Both the position numbers and the translations under genes were made by a program. This document shows positions 18,303-28,311 of a DNA stretch of 64,000 nucleotides, one piece after another (the first letter of the stretch is position 1; the number at the start of each line of letters is the position of its first letter). The stretch comes from Subtercola vilae. GTDB lineage: Bacteria; Actinomycetota; Actinomycetes; Actinomycetales; Microbacteriaceae. The notes below the pieces were generated by a model. The model was given only the letters and a program-made list of their open reading frames with translations. It was not told the origin of the DNA and made no database searches. The stretch covers positions 62,001 to 126,000 of the forward strand of contig NZ_QYRT01000008.1 in assembly GCF_004923255.1 (NCBI RefSeq), read 5' to 3'.

Positions 18303-20164
18303 AGGCAATCGTCATCGGCGGAGGCATCAGCGGCCTCGCCACGGCAGGTCTTCTCGCCCGCGAGGGGTACGACGTCACCGTCGTGGAGAAACAGCACACC
18401 CTCGGCGGGCGTGCGGGTGTCTGGGAGAAAGACGGCTTTCGTTTCGACACCGGACCGTCGTGGTACCTCATGCCCGAGGTCTTCGACCACTTCTACAAGC
18501 TGATGGGCACCTCAGCGGATGCCCAGCTCGACCTTTCTCTTCTCGATCCCGGCTACCGGGTTCTCTTCGAGGGCGAATTCAACGCGGTCGACATCAAGGC
18601 GAGTCGCGAAGAGAACCTCGAACTGTTCGAGTCGCTCGAGCCCGGAGCCGGCGTGCGCATGGCCGGCTACCTCGACTCGGCCGCCGAGACCTACGAGCTG
18701 GCGAAAGAGTATTTTCTCTATTCGACCTTCGAAGACTTCCGGCCCCTGCTGAAGGGTCCCGTTTTGAAGCGCTCGCCGCGGCTCGTGCGCCTGCTGCTCG
18801 AGTCGCTCGACAGCTTCGCCGGTCGCACCGTGCGCGACCCGCGGCTGCAGCAGATTCTCGGCTACCCTGCCGTCTTTCTCGGATCGTCGCCATATTCCAC
18901 TCCGAGCATGTATCACCTGATGAGCCACCTCGACCTTGACGATGGGGTGCTCTATCCGCAGGGCGGTTTCGCCCGGGTGATCGAGAGCATTGCCGACCTC
19001 GCGGTCGAGGCGGGCGTCACCATTGTCACCGGCGCCTCGGTGACGCGAATCGTGACGACCGACGACGAGGTCGAGGCGGCAGCCCACCTCGAACCCGTGC
19101 CGGGGCCCTACGACTACCCCACGAACGAGTTCGACACGAACATCATCGACCGCGACGAACTGCGCCGCGTGCTCGAGGGCGAGGCAGAGTACGACCCAGA
19201 GCGGCACGGAGGTTCGCGCGGCGGCGCGAGCGGCGGTGTCGCGGGCAAGCCCGGTGTGGCCGGTTCGACTTCGAACGGTGCCACGGCGACCGGGGCGCGC
19301 TCGAGCGTGATCACCGAGACCGAAGCGACGGGGGCGAAGCGGCCGGCGCGGGTCGCGGGCATCCAGTACCTCGACAGCACCGGTGCGGCGCACTCTCTCG
19401 AGGCCGACATCGTGGTGGCTGCGACCGACCTCGAACACGTCGAGACAACCATGCTGCTGCCCGAACTGCAGACCTACCCGGCCAGCTACTGGAAGAAGAA
19501 GACCCCCGGCCCCAGTGCCGTGCTCATCTACCTCGGTATCTCTGGCGAACTGCCCGAGCTCGCGCACCACACACTCTTCTTCACGAAGAGCTGGAAAGAC
19601 GACTTCGGCAAGATCTTCGGGGCGGGCGGCGTGGCCGCGAGCCTCGGTCTCGGCCACCGCTCGCCCACTTCGGTACCGAGCCCGGCCTCGATCTACGTCT
19701 GCCGGCCCAGTGTGTCGGATGCCCAGGTGGCCCCCGAAGGTCACGAGAACATCTTCGTGCTCGTGCCCATCCCGGCCGACCCGGGCATCGGTCATGGCGG
19801 CGACGACGGCGCCGGTTCCCCCCAGGTCGAGGCGATCGCCGACGAGGCCATCGCGCAGATCGGGGCCTGGGCCGGCATCGACGACTTCGCTTCACGCATC
19901 GTGGTTCGCCGAACCGTCGGCCCCGAAGACTTCAAGAACGACCTCAACACCTGGAACGGCACCGCTCTCGGCCCCGCGCACACGCTCAGCCAGAGCGCGT
20001 TCTTTCGCGCCGGCAACGTGAGCAAGAAGGTCGCGGGGCTCTACTACGCGGGCGGATCGACGATTCCGGGCATCGGCCTGCCGATGTGCCTGATCAGCGC
20101 CGAACTGGTGATCAAGCGCCTGCGCGGAGACACTTCGACGACCGCGTTACCCGAGCCACTGTGA
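18299..20164 (+). CDS. crtI: Phytoene desaturase with a low-complexity insert
   Basis: A 621-residue CrtI-type desaturase making lycopene from phytoene. The N-terminal dinucleotide fold is IVIGGGISGLATAGLLA. GGRAGVWEKDGFRFDTGPSWYLMPEVF follows, and the C-terminal FAD motif YYAGGSTIPGIGLPMCLISAELV closes it. It is about 80-100 residues longer than typical bacterial CrtI. The extra length lies at roughly residues 275-350: an acidic start then a Gly/Ala/Ser/Thr-rich run from about 300. The start GTG overlaps the crtB stop. Confidence 0.94.
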   Translation: MKAIVIGGGISGLATAGLLAREGYDVTVVEKQHTLGGRAGVWEKDGFRFDTGPSWYLMPEVFDHFYKLMGTSADAQLDLSLLDPGYRVLFEGEFNAVDIKASREENLELFESLEPGAGVRMAGYLDSAAETYELAKEYFLYSTFEDFRPLLKGPVLKRSPRLVRLLLESLDSFAGRTVRDPRLQQILGYPAVFLGSSPYSTPSMYHLMSHLDLDDGVLYPQGGFARVIESIADLAVEAGVTIVTGASVTRIVTTDDEVEAAAHLEPVPGPYDYPTNEFDTNIIDRDELRRVLEGEAEYDPERHGGSRGGASGGVAGKPGVAGSTSNGATATGARSSVITETEATGAKRPARVAGIQYLDSTGAAHSLEADIVVAATDLEHVETTMLLPELQTYPASYWKKKTPGPSAVLIYLGISGELPELAHHTLFFTKSWKDDFGKIFGAGGVAASLGLGHRSPTSVPSPASIYVCRPSVSDAQVAPEGHENIFVLVPIPADPGIGHGGDDGAGSPQVEAIADEAIAQIGAWAGIDDFASRIVVRRTVGPEDFKNDLNTWNGTALGPAHTLSQSAFFRAGNVSKKVAGLYYAGGSTIPGIGLPMCLISAELVIKRLRGDTSTTALPEPL

Positions 20165-20195
20165 ACGGTCGACGGGCCGGGGCGGGCAGGGCGGC

Positions 20196-20510
20196 ATGAG
20201 CATCCTGTACCTGTTGGCGCTGGCTGTGGCGCTGACCGGCATGGTGGTGCTCGATCGCCGGTTCTCTCTGTTCTTCTGGCGTGACACCAGGCGGGCGACC
20301 ATCGTGCTGGTGGTGGGGGTACTGTTCTTTCTGGTGTGGGATCTGTCGGGCATCGGTGCGCACATCTTCTTTCGCGGCGAGACCGCGTTCATGACCGGTC
20401 TCGTAATCGGGCCCGAGCTGCCGCTGGAAGAGTTGTTCTTTCTCACCCTGCTCTGCTACCTCACGATGAACCTGTTCGGCGCGCTCACCAGAAAGGGGTC
20501 CGACACGTGA
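20196..20510 (+). CDS. crtYe: C50 carotenoid cyclase subunit e
   Basis: A 104-residue membrane protein with three hydrophobic helices; the segment FFLVWDLSGIGAHIFFRGE and the PLEELFF motif are characteristic of heterodimeric lycopene cyclases. With CrtYf it cyclises the C50 chain ends made by CrtEb. It starts 31 nt after crtI and ends overlapping crtYf as GTGA. Confidence 0.9.
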   Translation: MSILYLLALAVALTGMVVLDRRFSLFFWRDTRRATIVLVVGVLFFLVWDLSGIGAHIFFRGETAFMTGLVIGPELPLEELFFLTLLCYLTMNLFGALTRKGSDT

Positions 20511-20848
20511 CGTACTGGGAACTGAACATCATCTTTCTCACCCTGGCCATTCTGTTGGCGATGACGGCGCGAGTGGTGCGCCACACCCCGCGGCTCGGAG
20601 CCCTTCTCATCACCGCAGTTGTTCTCGTAGGAATGACGGCAGTGTTCGACAACATCATGATCGGTATCGGACTGGTGGGGTACAACACGGCACTCATCTC
20701 GGGGGCGATGGTGGGTATTGCGCCTCTCGAAGACTTTGCGTATGCGATCGGCGCGGTCATTCTGCTGCCGGCGCTGTGGTCGCTGCTGCCGCCGTCGCGC
20801 CGGGGTGCGCATGGGGCTCGGCCCGCGCCGAAGGGGGGCGACGAGTGA
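20507..20848 (+). CDS. crtYf: C50 carotenoid cyclase subunit f
   Basis: A 113-residue partner of CrtYe with three hydrophobic helices and the PLEDFAYAIG motif, the counterpart of PLEELFF. The GTG at 20507 overlaps the CrtYe stop. Whether the pair makes epsilon rings (decaprenoxanthin) or gamma rings (sarcinaxanthin) cannot be told by eye. Confidence 0.9.
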   Translation: MTYWELNIIFLTLAILLAMTARVVRHTPRLGALLITAVVLVGMTAVFDNIMIGIGLVGYNTALISGAMVGIAPLEDFAYAIGAVILLPALWSLLPPSRRGAHGARPAPKGGDE

Positions 20849-21711
20849 GCAAGATGGGCCAGGTGATTCTGTCGTCGCGGCCTCTGTCGTGGGTGAACAC
20901 CGCTTTTCCGTTCGCGGCCGGGTATCTTCTCACCACCCGTCAGGTCGACGTCACCTTCGTTCTGGGCACTCTGTACTTTCTGATTCCCTACAACCTCGCC
21001 ATGTACGGCATCAACGACGTGTTCGACTACGAGAGCGACCTGCGAAACCCCCGCAAGGGCGGCGTCGAGGGGGCGGTGCTCGGGCGTTCGCTGCACAGGG
21101 TCACGCTTTGGAGCGCGGCGCTCACGAACTTCCCGTTTCTCATCTATCTCGTCATCGTCGGTTCACCCTTGTCGTGGCTCGTTCTGGCCATCAGCGTGTT
21201 TGCGGTGATCGCCTACAGCGCGCCGAAACTACGATTCAAAGAGCGCCCCTTCATCGATTCGCTCACCTCGAGCACCCACTTCGTGAGCCCTGCCGTGTAC
21301 GGTCTCGTGCTGGCGGGGGCCGTCTTCACCCCCGCGCTCTGGGCGATTCTGGCCGCCTTCTTTCTCTGGGGGGTCGCCAGCCACGCCTTCGGGGCCGTGC
21401 AAGACATCGTGGCCGACCGCGAGGGCGGTATTGCCTCGATCGCCACCGTCATCGGTGGCCGCCAGACCGTGCGCTTCTCGTTCGTCGCCTACCTGCTCGG
21501 TGGTGTCCTGATGCTCTTCACCGCCTGGCCGGGCCCGCTCGGCTCGATTCTCGCGCTGCCCTACGCGCTCAGCGTGCTGCCGTTCTTCTCGATCACCGAC
21601 GAGGATGCCGAGCGAGCCAACGCCGGCTGGAAGCGCTTTCTCTACCTCAACTTCGGCACTGGTTTCCTCGTGACTCTGCTGCTCATCTGGTACGTGCTGC
21701 TCGGTTCGTGA
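20845..21711 (+). CDS. crtEb: Lycopene elongase (UbiA prenyltransferase)
   Basis: A 288-residue integral-membrane prenyltransferase with first Asp motif GINDVFDYESD near residue 60 and second motif QDIVADREGG near 190, separated by hydrophobic helices. It adds C5 units to lycopene, giving flavuxanthin-type C50 products. It is the last gene of the operon, starting on a GTG that overlaps the CrtYf stop. The gene order matches the Corynebacterium C50 cluster. Confidence 0.92.
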   Translation: MSKMGQVILSSRPLSWVNTAFPFAAGYLLTTRQVDVTFVLGTLYFLIPYNLAMYGINDVFDYESDLRNPRKGGVEGAVLGRSLHRVTLWSAALTNFPFLIYLVIVGSPLSWLVLAISVFAVIAYSAPKLRFKERPFIDSLTSSTHFVSPAVYGLVLAGAVFTPALWAILAAFFLWGVASHAFGAVQDIVADREGGIASIATVIGGRQTVRFSFVAYLLGGVLMLFTAWPGPLGSILALPYALSVLPFFSITDEDAERANAGWKRFLYLNFGTGFLVTLLLIWYVLLGS

Positions 21712-21798
21712 GCGGGTGCAGCAGGTTATGGCTTGGTGACTACAAGCCGACTCGTGCTCATCCAGGGCCCTGACCACTGCCGTACGACCCGGCCGGTC

Positions 21799-22539
21799 TC
21801 ACTTTTCGCGTCCAGTCGTCATCAGATGCCGCGCGAAGAACCGTGACGCATCGTCTCCTGCGAACGCCGGAACCCCGGTATGCCCGCCCATGTTGGCCTG
21901 CAGCGTTTTCTCTCGAGACCCGAAGGCATCGAACAAATCGAGGGCCAACTGGCGGTCGTTGCCCTCGTCGTCCCACTGAAGCAGCACGTGCAGAGGGATG
22001 CTGATCTGGCGGGCCTCCTCGAACATGACGCGGGGAACGAAGCTTCCCGCGAAGAGACCCGCTGCCAGAATGCGCGGTTCCACCAGCGCGAGTCGCATGC
22101 CGATGGCAATCGGTCCGCCCGAGTACCCGGCAGCTCCGCTGAGTTCGGGCAGCGCGAGTAAGGCGTCGAGAGCAGCCTGCCATTCTGGTACAGCTTGCTC
22201 AACGAGAGGAAGGATGAGCCGGTCGACAATTTCGTCGATCGGCTCGCCGGCGGCGAGGGCGCGTCGCAGATCAGCCCGGGCCTGCTGGGCATCCGCTGAT
22301 GGCGGCCGCTCGCCACTTCCCGGGAGTTCGATGGTTGCCGTCGCAATGCCGTCGGCCGCGGCGCGCCTCGCCCGCCCGAGGAGACGCGGGTACTGAGTGC
22401 GCAGCCCGCCGGGGTGACCCATCAGAATCAGCGGCGCCGGTGAGATTGCAGGAGTCCACAGAATGCCGGGGATCTCGTTGAGAGTGAATTCGCGTTCGAT
22501 GACCCCTTCATCGAGGCGGCATTCTGAATCGAAGTTCAT
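21799..22539 (-). CDS. Alpha/beta hydrolase
   Basis: A 246-residue alpha/beta-fold protein: LILMGHPGG strand-loop near residue 42, GSGERPP, and AAGYSGGPIAIGMRL near 135, a G-x-S-x-G nucleophile elbow (Ser in GYSGG). The late LQANMGGHTGVP provides the likely catalytic His. Relatives include dienelactone-hydrolase-like and cocaine-esterase-like enzymes; the substrate is unknown. Start at 22539 chosen for an AAAGG ribosome site; 14 extra codons are open upstream. Confidence 0.8.
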   Translation of the reverse strand: MNFDSECRLDEGVIEREFTLNEIPGILWTPAISPAPLILMGHPGGLRTQYPRLLGRARRAAADGIATATIELPGSGERPPSADAQQARADLRRALAAGEPIDEIVDRLILPLVEQAVPEWQAALDALLALPELSGAAGYSGGPIAIGMRLALVEPRILAAGLFAGSFVPRVMFEEARQISIPLHVLLQWDDEGNDRQLALDLFDAFGSREKTLQANMGGHTGVPAFAGDDASRFFARHLMTTGREK

Positions 22540-22813
22540 GGCCGTACCTTTCGGGAATGCCGGTAGATGGCGCTCCCGCACAACCTACCGCGCCGCTGAT
22601 TCAATCCGTTCGCGTGTCTATGACCGATGCCGCGCTCAGATGTGAGTCAGGTCACGATCTCCCTCTGTTTCGTTTCTGGAGCGGGCCGCACCACTTCAAA
22701 CCGACAGTCGATGGGATGGCTGAATTTCTTCTTGATCGACGGGTCGATGCCGTCAGATACAGGCTGCGCGTCGACCGGGCTCGATCGTCGCCACTTTCAT
22801 CCCCGACGTCAGT
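22540..22813. other. Non-coding gap, nothing recognised
   Basis: 274 nt between the hydrolase start and the TetR stop. It should hold the hydrolase promoter. No convincing coding frame, repeat or hairpin was found by eye. Confidence 0.5.
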
Positions 22814-23410
22814 TCAGGCTCGAGAGGGCGCCGCGATTCGCCTCGCGGCCTCGACGACAAAACGGCGACGTGCCGCCCTCTCCTGCTGGTGATCTTGGTT
22901 TGCGCCGGTGATCATCTCGGCTAGCTGAGGCACCGTCTGCCACCACGCGGCCAGGGCGATGAGCGCGAAGACGAGGTGCCCAGGATCGATGTCGGGGTCG
23001 AGGGAGCCGTCGCGCTGCGCCCGAGCGAAGCGTGCCACCTTCTCTTGATAGTGCGTCGTGCGAACCGCGGCATGGGCCGGCGGGCCGGTTTGCAGGCCCT
23101 CCCACTGCAGCAGACGGCCGAGCTCAGGGTGAGCCGCGTGATAGTCGTACGTCGCTCCCGCGAAGTCGCCGATGTCGTTCAGGCCGACCCCCGCGAGTTC
23201 GACGGCGGTGGCAAGATGCTCAAGCTCGGTTGTCAGCACCAGGTCCCACAAAGACTTCTTGTCGCCGAAGTAGCTGTAGAGCCTCTCTTTGTTCACGCCC
23301 GATCGTGCCGCAATGGAGGCGACGGTTGTTCCCTCGAATCCGCGAGCTGCGAACTCGACGAGCGCGGCGTCACGTAGACGACGCTGTGTTCCGTCGGTAT
23401 CCCAGGCCAT
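22814..23410 (-). CDS. TetR-family repressor
   Basis: A 198-residue regulator. The N-terminal helix-turn-helix (FAARGFEGTTVASIAARSGVNKERLYSYFGDKKSLWDLV) spans residues 18-58, followed by a helical ligand domain with a TetR_C-like tail. It is divergent from an SDR gene across 87 nt that carry two copies of CCAAC-N6-GTTGG, so it probably represses both itself and the SDR. TAATCT sits 6 nt before the ATG (23417-23422), with an operator directly upstream. Confidence 0.92.
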   Translation of the reverse strand: MAWDTDGTQRRLRDAALVEFAARGFEGTTVASIAARSGVNKERLYSYFGDKKSLWDLVLTTELEHLATAVELAGVGLNDIGDFAGATYDYHAAHPELGRLLQWEGLQTGPPAHAAVRTTHYQEKVARFARAQRDGSLDPDIDPGHLVFALIALAAWWQTVPQLAEMITGANQDHQQERAARRRFVVEAARRIAAPSRA

Positions 23411-23422
23411 TCTCCAAGATTA

Positions 23423-23438
23423 CCAACACATGAGTTGG
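23423..23438. promoter_or_regulatory. TetR operator copy 1
   Basis: CCAAC (23423-23427), 6 nt, GTTGG (23434-23438). It lies in the -10/-35 spacer of the tetR promoter and next to the presumed SDR -35. Confidence 0.75.
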
Positions 23439-23465
23439 AGTTTGCGAGAGACCAGGAGTAGCATT

Positions 23466-23481
23466 CCAACCACACCGTTGG
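23466..23481. promoter_or_regulatory. TetR operator copy 2
   Basis: CCAAC (23466-23470), 6 nt, GTTGG (23477-23481), identical arms and spacing to copy 1 and 43 bp away, about four DNA turns. It follows a TAGCAT -10 (23459-23464) and would overlap the SDR transcription start. Confidence 0.75.
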
Positions 23482-23497
23482 AGTTGGAGAAAATGCG

Positions 23498-24256
23498 ATG
23501 ACAAATACAGATCGTCTTCCGTCGGAGCTCCGTTCACCCGAGCCCGGCACGACAGCCCTGGTGACCGGGGCAAACAGTGGCATCGGTCTCGAAATTGCGC
23601 GGCAACTGCTCGGCCATGGCCTCACCGTGTGGATCGGAGCTCGTGTCCTCGACAAAGGGCAGCAGACTGCTGCTCAGCTGGGCGCTGGCGCGCGCGCCGT
23701 GCAAATCGATGTCACGGATGCGGCATCGATCGCTGCAGCGGTGCAGCAGGTCGGCGAAGTGGACATCCTCGTCAACAACGCTGGAGTGAATCCCGGTCGC
23801 GACGACATCAGCCGCACAAGTCTTGAGCAGTTGCGCTCCGCCTACGAGACCAACGTCTTCGGTGTCATCTCCGTTACGCAAGCGTTCCTGCCCGCCTTGC
23901 GCAGATCAGCCCACGCGCGCGTCGTCAACGTGTCGAGCGGAACCGGATCGCTCACCTGGAACAGCGGCCCGAACCCGCAGTTCGACTGGGAGCGGGTCAA
24001 GGGTGGCGGCCTGGCCTACCGCAGCTCGAAAACGGCGGTCAATGCCGTGACGCTGCTCACCGCTCAGTCCCTCGGCGACGATATCAAGGTGAATGCGCTC
24101 GCCCCCGGCCTGCGCCTCACCAACCTCATTGCCGGGATGTCGGCCGGCGGCGATCCGGCCGAAGCCGCTGCGGGAGCCGTACGCCTGGCATTCCTCCCCG
24201 ACGATGGCCCCACCGGAGCCCTCTGGTCGTGGGACGGCACCCGCGCGCCCTGGTAG
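23498..24256 (+). CDS. Short-chain dehydrogenase/reductase
   Basis: A 252-residue Rossmann enzyme: cofactor motif TGANSGIG near residue 25, NNAG near 92, catalytic Ser in VNVSSGTGS near 145, and Y-x-x-x-K as YRSSK near 175. The loop between Ser and Tyr carries an insertion with an NPQFDW segment, seen in carbonyl-reductase-like SDRs. Probably NADP-dependent and induced when the divergent TetR releases its operators. A GGAG ribosome site lies 8-10 nt upstream. Confidence 0.9.
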   Translation: MTNTDRLPSELRSPEPGTTALVTGANSGIGLEIARQLLGHGLTVWIGARVLDKGQQTAAQLGAGARAVQIDVTDAASIAAAVQQVGEVDILVNNAGVNPGRDDISRTSLEQLRSAYETNVFGVISVTQAFLPALRRSAHARVVNVSSGTGSLTWNSGPNPQFDWERVKGGGLAYRSSKTAVNAVTLLTAQSLGDDIKVNALAPGLRLTNLIAGMSAGGDPAEAAAGAVRLAFLPDDGPTGALWSWDGTRAPW

Positions 24257-24325
24257 AGAACGAACTCTTTTCAGAGAAGCGGATCGGCTCAGAACTCGCT
24301 ACGTGGTGCTCTCGGCGCGACGGGT

Positions 24326-24703
24326 TCAGAGGTCGAAGGGCAGGTCGTATGGTGGCCGGCGGAGGTTCGGGTCTTTCGAGCGCACCCGGCTGAGAAAGGC
24401 CGCCACCGCGGGCAGCTCGCTCTCGGCCGGTTCGCCCGCGAACTCTTCGCGAACAGTGTCGAGCACGAGGGTGGTGGCCGCGTCGAAGGTAACGGCACCC
24501 GCTTCGGTGGGGCGGATGATCGTGACGCGCCCGTCGGTCTGAGAGGGTTCGCGCTCGACCAGGTTCGACTTCACCATGCTCGTGACCAGGTTGCTCGCTG
24601 AACCGCTGCTGTAGAGCAGCGTTCGTGTCAGAGCCGAGATGGAGAGCGATCGGCTCGGCTCGGAATGCAGGTTGCAGAGCATGTCGTACTGGGCCTGACC
24701 CGT
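24326..24703 (-). pseudogene. MarR-family regulator, C-terminal fragment
   Basis: Reading leftward from about 24703, the frame gives AQYDMLCNLHSEPSRSLSIS, then ASNLVTSMVKSNLVEREPS and DGRVTIIRPTEAGAVTFD: the recognition helix and wing of a MarR winged-helix protein, ending normally at a stop (24326-24328). The N-terminal dimerisation helix and any start codon are missing. To the right the strand encodes antisense of an SDR remnant. The gene appears cut by a deletion at about 24680-24703. Confidence 0.75.
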
Positions 24704-24967
24704 TCGGCGGCTGTGGAGTACGTGAAAGACAACATTCGCGTCAACGTGATCGCCCCGACTGTGGTGTTGACGCCGCTGGTGCAGAACTTCATCGACACCG
24801 CGCCAGACCCGAAGGCGATGGCTGAGCGTATGCAGAACTTCAACCCGATCCCCGGCATGCCGACGTCGGGCGATGTGGCGAACGCGGTTCTCTTCCTGGC
24901 TTCTGACGATGCCAAGTGGATCACCGGCCACACGCTGCCGATCAACGGTGGCTACGTGGCGCTCTAG
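24665..24967 (+). pseudogene. SDR dehydrogenase, C-terminal fragment
   Basis: About 95 codons match the last third of a classical short-chain dehydrogenase: EHVVLGLTRSAAVEY, then NIRVNVIAPTVVLTPL and SGDVANAVLFLASDDAKWITGHTLPINGGYVAL. The cofactor motif and catalytic Ser/Tyr are gone, and the catalytic Lys position is Glu. An ATG exists at 24665 but the product could not be a working reductase. It abuts and overlaps the cut end of the MarR fragment. Confidence 0.8.
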
Positions 24968-26253
24968 TCGAGTTGCTTCTGGCGGGACTTCACCGGCAGC
25001 AGCACCACGAGCCCCACCGCCAGCACGAGCACGAGACCGAGGATGCCCCAGTACTGGGCTCCTCCCACCGTGACGAAAACGGCGAAGGCCGCCGGGGCGA
25101 GGAAGGTGGCTGCCTTGCCTGTGGTGGCGTACAGCCCGAACACCTCGCCCTCGCGACCTGCCGGAATGACCCGGGCGAGAAACGAGCGGCTCGCCGACTG
25201 GGCAGGGCCTACGAAGAGGCAGAGGGCGAGCCCGAAGACCCAGAACGCGGTCTGGCCGGCGTCGTGTAGCAAGAACACGGCCAGGCCACTCACGACGAGG
25301 CCGATGAGCGCTGCGACGATGACGGGTTTCGGCCCCACTCGGTCGTCGAGCCGCCCCACGAGCACTGTCGAGACACCCGCGGTGACATTCGCCGCAATGG
25401 CGAAGATGATCACCTGGCCCGATGAGAAGCCGAAGGTGCCGGCGGCCAGCACGCCGCCGAAGGTGAAGACGCCGGTGAGGCCGTCTCTGAACACCGCGCT
25501 GGCGATCAGAAAATAGACCGTGTGGCGACTGGTGCGCCACAGGCGGGCGATGTCGTGCCCGAGCCGGATGTACGAGCCGATGAAGCTGACCTTCTCGCGC
25601 GCTACCGCGGCGGGTGCCCGGTACTCGGGAACGAAGAAGAGCACTGGCAGCGCGAACACCCCGAGCCACAGGGCTGCGATGAGCATCGAGATGCGCACCG
25701 AGAGCCCGTTGTCGTTGGCGGGCGCAGGGCTGATGAGGCCGAAATACACGATGAGCAGCAGAACGATGCCACCGAAGTAGCCCATGGACCAGCCGAACGC
25801 ACTGACCTTGCCCACCGTCGCCGGCGTCGACACGCTGGTCAGCATGGCGTTGTAGTTCACCGAGGCGAACTCGAACACGATGGTGCCCGCTGCCAGCAGA
25901 AAGAGGCCGAGCCAGAGAAAGTCGGGCTTGGCCTCGACGAAGAACATCGCTGCCGTGATGGCCACGAGTAGGTAGGTGTTCACCGCGAGCCAGAACTTGC
26001 GTCGGCCGGAGGCGTCTGAGCGCTGGCCTGTGACGGGGGCGAGGATGGCCACAAGAACTCCCGCGATCGCCAATACCCAGCCGAGCTGGGCCGAGACGAA
26101 GGTCGTGCCGCCGAACGCCTTCGTCGATGTGAGGTAGACGGTGAAGACGAAGGTGGTCACGACGCTGTTGAACGCCGAACCGGCCCAGTCCCAGAGCGCC
26201 CACGAGATGACGCTCTTCTGTGGAACAACGGCGGCGGGGGCGGTGGCGGTCAT
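24964..26253 (-). CDS. MFS transporter, UMF1 (Atg22-like) family
   Basis: A 429-residue protein with 12 predicted membrane helices. The opening ISWALWDWAGSAFNSVVTTFVFTVYL is the UMF1 hallmark. GQRSDASGRRKFWL gives the MFS loop 2-3 motif and GPAQSASRSFLARVIPAGREGEVFGLY the second-half signature. The substrate is not known for bacterial members. The ATG at 26253 is chosen because TACTGT lies 6 nt upstream (26260-26265). Its stop overlaps the end of the SDR fragment by 4 nt. Confidence 0.88.
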   Translation of the reverse strand: MTATAPAAVVPQKSVISWALWDWAGSAFNSVVTTFVFTVYLTSTKAFGGTTFVSAQLGWVLAIAGVLVAILAPVTGQRSDASGRRKFWLAVNTYLLVAITAAMFFVEAKPDFLWLGLFLLAAGTIVFEFASVNYNAMLTSVSTPATVGKVSAFGWSMGYFGGIVLLLIVYFGLISPAPANDNGLSVRISMLIAALWLGVFALPVLFFVPEYRAPAAVAREKVSFIGSYIRLGHDIARLWRTSRHTVYFLIASAVFRDGLTGVFTFGGVLAAGTFGFSSGQVIIFAIAANVTAGVSTVLVGRLDDRVGPKPVIVAALIGLVVSGLAVFLLHDAGQTAFWVFGLALCLFVGPAQSASRSFLARVIPAGREGEVFGLYATTGKAATFLAPAAFAVFVTVGGAQYWGILGLVLVLAVGLVVLLPVKSRQKQLD

Positions 26254-26299
26254 GCAAGAACAGTACATTCACAGGGTTAATCACGAGTGACTTTGTAGA

Positions 26300-26320
26300 G
26301 TTGAGCCGAAGTCGCTCAAG
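26300..26320. promoter_or_regulatory. HspR operator (HAIR), upstream copy at dnaK
   Basis: GTTGAGC (26300-26306), 7 nt, GCTCAAG (26314-26320); compare the HAIR consensus CTTGAGT-N7-ACTCAAG. It sits just upstream of the -35. Confidence 0.75.
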
Positions 26321-26335
26321 TTATGCCGTTTCGAC

Positions 26336-26363
26336 TTGACACCAGAATCGTGTCGGGTAAACT
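26336..26363 (+). promoter_or_regulatory. dnaK promoter
   Basis: TTGACA (26336-26341), 16 nt, TAAACT (26358-26363). The best sigma-70-like pair in the window. The -10 runs into a HAIR element. Confidence 0.8.
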
Positions 26364-26382
26364 TGAGTGCATGAGGCTCAAG
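26362..26382. promoter_or_regulatory. HspR operator (HAIR), core copy at dnaK
   Basis: CTTGAGT (26362-26368), 7 nt, GCTCAAG (26376-26382): one mismatch from the full HAIR consensus. It overlaps the -10 and transcription start, so bound HspR blocks the promoter. Confidence 0.9.
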
Positions 26383-26443
26383 TTCTCGAACAAGCGCCTC
26401 GAACATCTTTAGCCGGCCGCAAGGCCAAGAAGGAGTAAAGCAC

Positions 26444-28309
<1,866 letters not shown>

Positions 28310-28311
28310 CA

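Noticed and set aside
18512-19795. Large minus-strand open frame inside crtI
   Set aside because: High GC leaves the mirror frame open; its His/Arg/Gly-rich translation fits no protein.
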